Assembly (NCBI GenBank): GCA_028583685.1
Contig: JAMXIF010001195.1
Location: 12,464,200-12,528,199, forward strand
From: Petaurus breviceps papuanus
Lineage: Eukaryota; Chordata; Mammalia; Diprotodontia; Petauridae
Direction: 5' to 3'
Length of the DNA: 64,000 bases
This document shows positions 55,961 to 64,000 of this stretch, piece after piece. The notes under the pieces are model-generated. The model was given only the letters and a program-made list of their open reading frames with translations. It was not told where the DNA came from and did no database searches. Each line of letters begins with the position of its first letter. Positions within the stretch are counted from its first letter, which is position 1. The position numbers and the translations under genes were made by a program.

Positions 55961-56329
55961 TCTTCCTCAATGGTAGTTGCCACTCTGCCCAGAGAAGCAC
56001 ATATTAAATATTTTTGGAATTGGAATAAATTGAAATTCGCTTTTATGGGAAGAAAGGATATGTGGATGGGAGAAATGTAAGACGAGGTTGGAAAGTTATA
56101 GACCGACTTGGAGAGAAGTTGTAGAGGGCCTTGAATGTCAGACTAAGAAGTCTGTTGTTTATTATTTTAACATGAATTAATAAATATTTTAAATTTTATT
56201 GGTTTCAATTTCTAATAGTCAATATCAGTAAGTATCACCCATATAAACAAAAGCTCTTTGAGGTCCTTAATAGCTTTTAGGTGTGTAGGTAGCGTGGTCT
56301 TAAGACTAAAAAGTTTGAGAACTATTAGT

Positions 56330-56420
56330 ACAGTGTAAAGTATATTGGATTTGGAGCCAGAAAGACTGGGTTCAAATGTTATCTCTATTGCTTACTACCC
56401 ATGTGACCTGTAAGGGAAAT
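56330..56420 (+). mobile_element. MAR1/MIR-type SINE fragment
   Basis: 'GGATTTGGAGCCAGAAAGACTGGGTTC' and 'CTACCCATGTGACCTG' give the B box and core. Confidence 0.65.
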
Positions 56421-56629
56421 AAGACAGTCTGTTCTTTTCTGTTAGCAGACAGAACAGTTCTCTTATAGTTTTCATCTTTCTAGCATTATATTTATGAACC
56501 CTGCCCACCACCTTTTTTAGAGTTACAACCAGAAGAACCGCGAGTGAGAATCTTGTCAATGGGGTTGAATTCAAGACTCCAGAGTAAGAGACTGTGTAAT
56601 AACTTGTTCACATTCATATTTTTTTCAAG

Positions 56630-58085
56630 TCAACAGGCATTTATTTAAAGCTTAATATATACTAGGCACTGTGCTAAGCACTGGGATACAAATAAAAGTA
56701 AAAAGAATGGTCCCTGCTCCCAAGGAATTTACATTCCAATGGGAAAGACAAGAAGGAAAGAAAGAAACAATCATTTATTAAGTGCCTACTGTGTGCTGGG
56801 CACTCTGCTAAGGGCTTTATAAACTTTTTCTCTTTTGATAATCACAAAAAGCCAAGGAAGTAGGTGCACTTACTATCCCCACCTTATAGGTGAAGAAATT
56901 GAGGACTTGGGATGCAAAGGACAGAGTACTGGCCCCAGAGTCAGGAAGACCTTAGTTCAAATCCAACCACAGACACCCACTACCCATAAACCTGGGTAAA
57001 GTAATTTGGTAAACATTTACTTCAGTTTCCTCAGCTCTAAAATAGGGATAATAACAGCCCCCACCCCACAGGATCCTTGTGAGGATCAAATGAGATAATA
57101 TCACATTGATATATAACAAACATTTATTAAGCATCTGTTGTCTGGACCCAGGAGGAAATTTAGAAAGTTTAGGAAACGTTAGAAAGGCTCACTTTCTACC
57201 ATGGTGGAACTTATTTAGAGTAATAAGGGGAAAAAACACAAATGACCACAGTACAAAATAACTCATGTATGAGAAAAGCACAAAGTACTTTGTAAAGTGT
57301 TGGAGAGAGGGTGTTCTGTCTGGGAGATTCAAGAATGTTTCATGAAGGTGTTGGAATTTAATTTAATTTTTAATTTAATGGAGGAGTTGGGCTTTAAAAA
57401 TCTGTACAAATGCATGTAAGAGAAGGGATTGGGGAATGTTACAGTGTAGGGAAAGACAACAAAACGTTTCAGAAGTAAAAAATAAAAAGTGAGGAGCATG
57501 TTTGGGGAATGATGAATGGTCCAGTCTGGCTGGAGTATAGAGTATGAGAAAAAACTGAAGAGATAGAGTAAGGTCACCTTGTGGAGGGACTTAAATACCA
57601 ATGGAATTTGAGTTTGAACTTTTCTTGGTATACAATAGAGAGAATTTTGATCACGGGTGATATAACTTGGTCCATCCTTAAGAAATATTAATATATGAAG
57701 GATGAATTATATGGGGAATAGAGTAGATGAAGAAAGTTATTGAAAATATTGAAGTATTGGGGGTTGGAGAGAACATATGAGGTGGCAATGGGTCTGTACT
57801 TTGGTGGTAACAGCAGTAATCAAGAAGGATTGGATGCCACCAGTGTTGTAGAGATGAACTCAATGAATCTGATTAGACCTGAGAGCTAAAGAAAGAGAAG
57901 GGTTAAAGACAACAAGGATGCTTGAACATCAGATATTGAGTGGGTCAGTAATGGTGGTGCCATTGGGATAAACAGCAAAATCAGAAAGAGAAGCAGATTT
58001 GGAGGAAAGAAAATTCTTAAGATTGATTTTGATATGCTGTTAGAACAATAATTCTGGTGGAGATGGGTTGTATTCCTGATAACAA
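56630..58085 (+). mobile_element. Long ancient mammalian repeat with two nested SINEs
   Basis: The outer repeat starts 'CAACAGGCATTTATTTAAAGC', with 'TAGGCACTGTGCTAAGCACTGGG' and 'GTCCCTGCTCCCAAGGAATTTAC'. It continues after two SINEs with 'CAGTCTGGCTGGAGTATAG', 'GGACTTAAATACCAATGG' and 'GGTGGTAACAGCAGTAATC', a fixed order shared with many mammalian genomes. The nested SINEs are 56755-56900 (minus, 'TTATTAAGTGCCTACTGTG') and 56905-57135 (plus, 'GGAAGACCTTAGTTCAAATCC'). The outer family is not named with certainty. Confidence 0.55.
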
Positions 58086-58089
58086 AAAC

Positions 58090-58635
58090 TTGGGTTTGCT
58101 TTTTTTGTTTCATTGTAATCCGGATATACTTACACTAGAAGACAAAAGCCATCAGCATCTGATTTATTTTCCTTTCAGGAGCTTCCCTGTGTTTTAAGCC
58201 TTTATTTAACATTCCATCTGCCACCATGTTCCCTAACTGAGACTGCTATCAATCCCATGCTGCTTGAGAAGAGGGGCTCTTCAGAGCCAATGTGAATTGA
58301 GGTGACAAAATAAACCAAATCATTTTTTAAATATTTGGTTTGATCTAGTTGAAGAATAATGTTCTGCCTTATAAATATGAAAATCTATGGGTTTGATAAC
58401 TATTTAGCAGTTGTGCAGGCTCCCTTGTCAGGTAGGTCCTTTTATAACAGTTAAATCTTAGCGGGTCTTCACATTCTGCAGTAGTGAATAACATTTGAGA
58501 AAGAAAACTTTGTTTTGATGAGTGTTGACATATCCCAGTAATGTACATGCTTAGATATTCTTAGAAACTCTTGGATTTCAGTGTCCAGGTGTGTGTATGT
58601 GTAGGAATATGAAAAAGAGAAAGAAGGAGGAACAT
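58090..58635. other. Unassigned intron sequence
   Basis: Nothing was recognised. Confidence 0.35.
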
Positions 58636-58653
58636 GTGCTTTTTTGTACATTT

Positions 58654-58954
58654 TTTTTTTTTAAGCAATTGGGGTTAAGTAACTCGCTCAAGGTTACATG
58701 GCCAGTTATTTCCAGGTGTGGTGCTGAGTATCTGAGCCAGGGATTTGATCTCCAGGTCATCCTGACACTGGGGCCGGGGCTCTTACTCTCTGAGCCACCT
58801 GGCCGTCCCTAAGCAATTTGGGTTAAGTAACTTGCTCAAGGTTACACAGCCAGGTGTTTCTGGGTGGGTGCTAAGTGTCTGAGCCTGGATTCGATCCCAG
58901 GTCATTCCGACACTGGAGCCGGTGCTCTTACTTGCTGTGCTACCTGGCCACCCC
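58654..58954 (-). mobile_element. Dimeric tRNA-derived SINE (copy 2)
   Basis: A 301 bp minus-strand element with perfect 15 bp target duplication CTTTTTTGTACATTT (58639-58653, 58955-58969). Tail-side unit 58663-58809 carries GGTGCTGAGTATCTGAGC; head-side unit 58810-58954 carries GGTGCTAAGTGTCTGAGC. The minus-strand head of the head-side unit, GGCCAGGTAGCACAGCAAG, contains an A box (TAGCACAGCAAG), and GGGATCGAATCC is a good B box for RNA polymerase III. Unit order, unit-specific bases and the CCCTAAGCAA junction are the same as in the copy at 28396-28700. Confidence 0.92.
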
Positions 58955-59230
58955 CTTTTTTGTACATTTGACTTAGGCTAAGCATAGCATAGTAGGCTTT
59001 ATTGATTTTAGAAATATAAAGAGTTTATTTTTGCATACATAAATATGGTATACAACATTCATTTCTAGGTTCATGGACTGGCTCACTTTCTTACTACTGA
59101 AAATAAATTGAATAAATTCATTTTATAAATTCATAGTTTTTAAATTCACCACATTTTTATCTTTTCTCCATTATGGACCACAATGTAATTGTCAGTAAAA
59201 GAAAAAAAACAAAAGCACACCACATTTTTT

Positions 59231-59358
59231 TTTTTCTGCCTTTTGGAGGGCAGTTGGGGTTAAGTAACTTGCCCGAGGTGACACGGCTAGTGTTTTTGTA
59301 TGGGTGTTAAGTGTCTGAGGCCAGAACAGAACTTGGGTCCTCATGACTCTGGGGCCCC
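59231..59358 (-). mobile_element. WSINE1-like SINE, 5'-truncated
   Basis: Contains 'GGCAGTTGGGGTTAAGTAAC' and 'TGTTAAGTGTCTGAGGCC'. The tRNA head is missing. Perfect target duplications CACACCACATTTTTT (59216-59230 and 59359-59373) show that the truncation happened at insertion. Confidence 0.9.
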
Positions 59359-59381
59359 CACACCACATTTTTTAAAAGTTA

Positions 59382-59606
59382 TTTTCAGTTGTGTCTGCCT
59401 GTGAACTCATTTGGAGTTTTCTTGACAAAGATACAAGAGTGGCTTGCCATTTCCTTCTCCAGCCCATTTCACAAATGAGGGAACTGAGACAGACAGGGTT
59501 AAATGATTTACCCAGAGCTACATAGCTAGTGTCTGATGCTAGATTTGAACTCAGGTCTTTCTTACTCCAGGCCTGGCACTCTGTCCACTGTGCCATCTAG
59601 CTGCTT
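59382..59606 (-). mobile_element. MAR1 SINE
   Basis: 'TTTTCAGTTGTGTCTGCC' (RTE-like tail), 'GGAGTTTTCTTGACAAAGATAC', 'GGCTTGCCATTTCCTTCTCC', 'GCTAGATTTGAACTCAGG' and head GCCATCTAGCTGCTT. Complete. Confidence 0.88.
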
Positions 59607-59609
59607 AGA

Positions 59610-60580
59610 ACAAACATGAGTGGAATGTTCCCCTCCAGAATCTCAGTCGGCCAGTTAGATATATGCAGTATCACTTTCAGCATGGTTTTAAGCAGGTCAT
59701 TATGGGGAAATCAGGAGTAGGAATCATTTCAGTCTTTTCCCAGAATCTCCACCCTGAAACCTGGTATACCATTTCTGCTTTTTTTCTCTCACTAATCTCT
59801 CCAGCATCATGGAAGGTCTTTGTCTCTAATCCCTGGCTGCTTGAGAGATAAACAGTCTCTCTATGTGGCCACATGACTTTATCCTGGAGTCCTCATTTTT
59901 ATGATGGGTTGTGTGGTTATTGACATGGTTGTTTCTTGGTGGTTACATTCGATCCTATGCCCTAGTCTCTCTTTTTAAAACACCCAGTTCAGCACAACAG
60001 TTTACAGTATTCTTGTCACTTTTCAGTTCCAGGCAACTTTCTCCCAGTTCTCTGATTTTGTTCTCTGGAGTATATGCCCTAGGTAGAAACTACATAAATT
60101 TAAGTAAAGGTTCATCTGTCTAGACAAGTTTTATAATTGTAATAATTCAAAGAGACCTCACTTCAGACTTCAAATAGTAGACAAAAGCTACATAAACGTA
60201 ACCATAATTAATTTTATAATAATTAATCCCTCCTAATTAAATATTACCTGAAGTTCTGTCTGTATGTATGATTTAACACCTTTGCCTTATCATCTCTCAT
60301 TGACCTTAAAATACGTATTCAGTCACACAATTCTTACTTTTAAAATTTAGTAAACAAAGAAGTTGTTTCTGTTTATTTCTCAGATCTTTAATATGATTTG
60401 AGCAAGCCTAAAAATGAATTAGTCTTTACTTTCTAGGATGGAGATATATAGTTTAAAGTTATGATGTGTTTGTGGGCAAATTTAGTTGCTGAATAAATTA
60501 TGGCATATGTTATTTATTTATCAAATTCTGACAGTCTCTCAATGGAGTGAAGGCCGAGAAAAATATGTCATGTCATAACT
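59610..60580. other. Unassigned intron sequence
   Basis: About 1 kb with no exon or repeat that I can support. Confidence 0.35.
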
Positions 60581-60587
60581 GATAGAA

Positions 60588-61000
60588 GCAGGGTAGTGCA
60601 GTGGAAGGCATATAGGCTTTGGAGTCAGAGTACCCAAACCCAAATCCCACCTCTGATACCTCCTACCTATGTGAACTTGGGCAAGTAACTTCACTTCTCT
60701 GACATTAGTTTTCTCATCTCCAGAATCAGGAAGTAGAATGACATGGCCTCTGAAGTCTCTTTCAGTTTCAGATCTATTATTTCTTAACATCACGTGAAAT
60801 TATTCTTTGATTTCTTAACATCCTTAAAACACAATATATAAACTACTGAGAGCATGATGGAGTGAATAGGGAGACAGCTTGGAAGCCTGGAAGATTTATT
60901 TTCAAGTCCTATTTCAGATGCAAGCTGGCTATATGCCCTTGGGCAATTCACTTAATCTCTAAATGCCTCCAGGCCAAACTCTAAAATTATAAGTAATAGA
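60588..61000 (+). mobile_element. Two MIR-type SINEs
   Basis: 60588-60785: 'GGGTAGTGCAGTGGAAGGC', 'TTTGGAGTCAGAGTACCC', 'GGGCAAGTAACTTCAC'. 60850-61000: 'GGAAGCCTGGAAGATTTA', 'CTATATGCCCTTGGGCAATTC'. Both in sense, old. Confidence 0.7.
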
Positions 61001-61120
61001 GTAGATGGTAATCAGTTTTGTTAGAAGGAAGTTCCTCTTGGGAATAGTGAACCTTGGTAGAAGGAGTTTCTTGATTGCCATAGCTCTCCTGTTTCAATAA
61101 AATTAGAAGTGTAGTCCCTT

Positions 61121-61374
61121 GGGGCAACTAGATGGCATAGTGGATACAGGGGTGAGCTTGGAGTCAGGAAGACTCATCTTCCTGATTTCACATCAGGCTT
61201 CAGACAGTTACTAGCTCTGTGGCCAAGGGCAGGTTACTTAGACCTATTTGCCTCAGTTTCTTCATTTGTAAAAGGAGCTGGAAAAGGAAATGGCGAACCA
61301 CTCTAGTATCTTTGTCAAGAAAACCCCAAATGGGGTCAGGAAAACAGGACTGAAAAAATGACTGAACAACAACC
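61121..61374 (+). mobile_element. MAR1 SINE
   Basis: The head GGGGCAACTAGATGGCATAG, 'GAGTCAGGAAGACTCATC', 'GGAGCTGGAAAAGGAAATGG', 'CCCCAAATGGGGTCAGGAAAAC' and tail CTGAACAACAAC. Short target duplications AGTCCCTT (61113-61120) and AGTCCTT (61375-61381). Confidence 0.88.
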
Positions 61375-61430
61375 AGTCCTTCCTCCCACAAAAAAAGAAA
61401 GAAAGAAAGAAAAGAAGAGAAAAGATTAGG

Positions 61431-62250
61431 CTGAGCCTAAAGACTCTTTGTGATCCTAAGTACTACTGTCCAGCAGTTTCACAGATTACACACAGGAGGC
61501 ACTAGATTTCTCCGTTTCCAGACTCTAACAGGTTCACTCTTGATCTGGTCAGACAGGCAGACAGCTTCAGAGGGGTTAATAATCAGCTTTATTCTAGTCT
61601 AGTCTTCTCAGAGGGTTGTGGGAGAACTAGCTCCTGCAACATTCGCTAATCATCCTTCTTGCAGACGCCAGCGAGAAGGGGGGACAACTACGCCTATGTC
61701 TCGATGGGGTCACTGGAGACAGGCACAGCTATGCACTCCCTCAGTGGAGGCCAGTTGAGGCACACACAGATTCCCCTATGGGTTCCCTGTAGTTTTCCCC
61801 ATTCACTGACCAGTGCCCACCTGCTTTATAGGGCGATAGACAAAGATGGCATCTTTCCAACATTAAGCTCACAAGTTAACTTTAGCAATATCATTATTCT
61901 ACGCAAGAGTAGTAAATATTACATTATATCATCTCTTATCTCACAGAGAAGCCTCAGTAAGACTGTCTATCACTATGATTCTAGGAACGATTATATCTAG
62001 AATCCTTGGGGCTATTCTGGGAGTTATCATACACCTGGAAATTAGACATTCCCATGGCCATGGATCCTGAGAAACTAACTCTAAGAAAGGTAACAAAATC
62101 CTCCTTACATACACCAGTGTATAGCTTAGATTTTTGGTGACAAATCACCCAGAGTATTTCAGCCCATTCTAGGAGTGATGAATATAATACTGAATTTCTT
62201 CATAGGTTCTTAGTTACAAAATAGACTAGGGCTTCCTTATATCTGACACC
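61431..62250 (-). mobile_element. Solo LTR of an endogenous retrovirus (fossil), limits tentative
   Basis: On the minus strand a TATAAA box (61825-61830) is followed 240 bp later by AATAAA (61588-61593), and then about 160 bp of U5-like sequence. The 6 bp direct repeat ATTAGG at 61425-61430 and 62251-62256 brackets an 820 bp unit, which would suit a class II-like ERV. The termini are less clear than in the other three LTRs, so the ends are provisional. No internal viral sequence is seen. Confidence 0.6.
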
Positions 62251-62439
62251 ATTAGGAGATAATTTTTGGATTAATCCACTCAATCTTCCTTTAAAGTCTG
62301 TCTTTTGAAAGTGTTTGGTTTCTTTATACTTTCTTCAATATTCTTTCATTATTTTTATACATATTTGGCTTCTTGAAATGTACAGCTTGCAATTTTTTTC
62401 TTTTATCTTTGCTTATTCCATTACTATCTGTTTGGCAGT

Positions 62440-63110
62440 TTTACAGTCGGTCATTCAAACAGCAATTAAGCAATAGGGACTTACTACCTTGCAAACATGA
62501 TCCTAACTGCTAGAGATAAAAAGGAAGGCAAGCACATAGTCCCTGTCCTCAGGGTGCTCATATTCTACTCTAGGAGACAGCAAACAAATACACACACACA
62601 TACACACACGATATAGATAGATAGATATAAATGTCTATAGCTATAAATAACCTGAAGTTCTGTCTTTATCTACAACTAAATACCTTTTCAAACCATCTTT
62701 CATTGACTATAACATATATATATATATATAGTCTCACAATTTTTACTTTTAAAATTTAATAAATATAAATACATGTATATAGTTCACAAATATATTATGT
62801 ACACATCTTGCATATCAGTCTGTGTATATAAACACACGTAGACATATATAAAACTGAAAATATCTCAAAGAAAGCACTAATGGGGAAGGAGAACAAGAAG
62901 AAAGCCTCTGACAGAAGGTAGGCTTTGAGGCTGAATCTTTAGGGGAGCTGGGGAAGGCAGGAGGTAGAGAAAAAGAGGGAGATCATTCCAGGGATGAGAG
63001 ATAGACAATGAAGGAAGGAAGCTGAGAATTGAATGGTACTGGTTTGTAGATATATGGAGAAGGGTAAAATATAACCAGTCTACAACATAGAAAGGGCTGT
63101 AAGAGCCTTT
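62440..63110 (+). mobile_element. Ancient mammalian repeat with microsatellite patches
   Basis: 'AAGCAATAGGGACTTAC', 'CCTGTCCTCAGGGTGCTC' and later 'GGTAGGCTTTGAGGCTGAATC', 'GGGAGATCATTCCAGGGATG' follow the same order as 56630-58085. Simple (CA)n, (GATA)n and (TA)n patches lie between (62590-62730). Confidence 0.5.
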
Positions 63111-64000
63111 CAGAAATGGGAATTTTGTGTACTTGTACCTTTTGCTTTCTCTTTGACTCTTGATAAGTCACGGTTACTTATTGTAGAATTAGCAGGTAAG
63201 GAATCTGACTCTCAGCCTGATGTGGTGTAAACTAAGCTGTCATAGACTCATTAAGGAAATCTCATCTGCCTACCCCCCCCCCCCCGCCCTCCAAGCCGTT
63301 ATGCTGTTTCTCATCAATAATAGAAAGGCAGCGTAGTGGGAGGAGGTGTGGTAGGGAGCAGAACAGTTAGTGAACCTTTTCAATTATTCTTCTGGTTGAA
63401 GAACTGCTTCCATGTTGCCCCTCTTCCATAGTGTATCTTTGAAGGACTCTAGCTCCCTATAAAGGATTCTCTGCTAGAACTGAGAATGGACTCATTCAAT
63501 ATGAATAATTCACTACAAGCCTTGAGGTCAACTGTACTTTTCTGGGTGCTGAGTAAAACATATTGCTCATCATCTTACCCCCCCCCCAATATCTAGAGTT
63601 CCTAGGTTAGAAGAAATTATGTTGGCTGTGCTGTCCTTGATTCCTCGTTGTAAAATTTTGCTTAAAATATTCCATGTATTTTTGAGAATACTCTGTATGT
63701 ATGTATACCAAAGCAATAAAATGTTAGTTGACAGAGAAAAAAAAAACATTAATCTACAGAAGTAAATGACCTTCTCTCAATAAATGAGGATAATATTTGC
63801 CAAACAGTAATCCGAATTTGGTAGAATTAATCCTTGAGGGAAACTTAGACATTATTTAGTCTATTTCTTGTTCAATAAGTAACTCAGCTGGTTAGAAAAT
63901 GTTTCAGATATAGTTAATGCTATGATTTCAACCCATAAACAGACTGAGAATATCCTGTCCTAGAGCCTTAACAATGCTGCGAACCCCAGTATCCTATCTT
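63110..64000. other. Unassigned intron sequence
   Basis: It contains a C-run of 13 at 63273-63285 and another short C-run near 63579. No exon was recognised. Confidence 0.4.

Larger units (their letters stand above)
29122..64000 (+). other. DHRSX: DHRSX intron, 5' part (runs off the window)
   Basis: It begins at the GTACAC donor. The next expected exon should start with 2 nt completing a codon and encode a VEFLYCDLAS-like stretch, the SDR beta-3/4 region. I did not find it in the remaining 34.9 kb, so this intron is at least that long or the exon is diverged beyond my recognition. Confidence 0.7.

Noticed and set aside
29122-64000. Search for the next DHRSX exon (VEFLYCDLAS-like, phase 1)
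   Set aside because: No acceptor followed by a matching frame was found; I do not report a weak guess.

Overview
The window is non-coding-dominated mammalian DNA, and its repeat content points to a marsupial. It carries tRNA-derived SINEs of the MAR1 and WSINE1 type, L1/HAL1 'half-L1' LINEs, an RTE/BovB-type LINE and short solo LTRs with 5-6 bp target duplications. The WSINE1-like copies suggest an Australian lineage, but I cannot fix the species. I see no bacterial-style genes, operons, CRISPR arrays, tRNA or rRNA genes.

Two real protein-coding exons are present, both on the + strand: 5675-5782 and 29053-29121. They encode consecutive pieces of a short-chain dehydrogenase/reductase that matches DHRSX. 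The first carries the TGGLSGIG dinucleotide-binding motif. The second supplies the AGN turn and the helix ending KIKEETLNSK. Both have good AG/GT splice sites, and the phases match (2 nt completing a codon at the 5' side, 1 nt left over at the 3' side), so they join in frame. The window therefore holds the 3' part of one intron (1-5674), a whole 23.3 kb intron (5783-29052) and at least 34.9 kb of the next intron (29122-64000). I found no further exon.

Layout: 1-4107, antisense L1/HAL1 with a nested RTE-tailed retroposon; 4290-4690, L2; 5.7 kb, exon; 6-22 kb, mostly old MIR/L2 debris with an antisense solo LTR (12492-13040), two L1 3' ends and three young SINEs; 22.5-28.8 kb, a block of antisense L1/HAL1 elements, two of them end to end; 29.05 kb, exon; 29-37 kb, SINE/L2 debris, an extreme A/T palindromic tract and a + strand L1 3' end; 37508-38711, an antisense solo LTR carrying a GGCTCCTG-type minisatellite; 39-48 kb, SINEs and a perfect 156 bp (TTCC)n; 48331-48854, a third antisense solo LTR; 49.4-52.2 kb, LINE fragments in both orientations; 55.2-55.75 kb, a BovB-like RTE fragment inside a SINE; 58.65-58.95 kb, a second copy of a dimeric SINE; 61431-62250, a fourth antisense LTR.

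The most noteworthy observations are: the dimeric tRNA-derived SINE, found as two full dimers and one monomer, all with near-perfect target duplications; an inverted copy of ORF1 5' sequence inside a HAL1; the LTR minisatellite; the BovB-like fragment together with a MAR1 tail resembling its 3' end; and the fact that all four LTRs and all the large LINEs lie antisense to the host gene. I see no convincing new gene system. Family names for repeats come from memory of consensus patterns, not from a database search.
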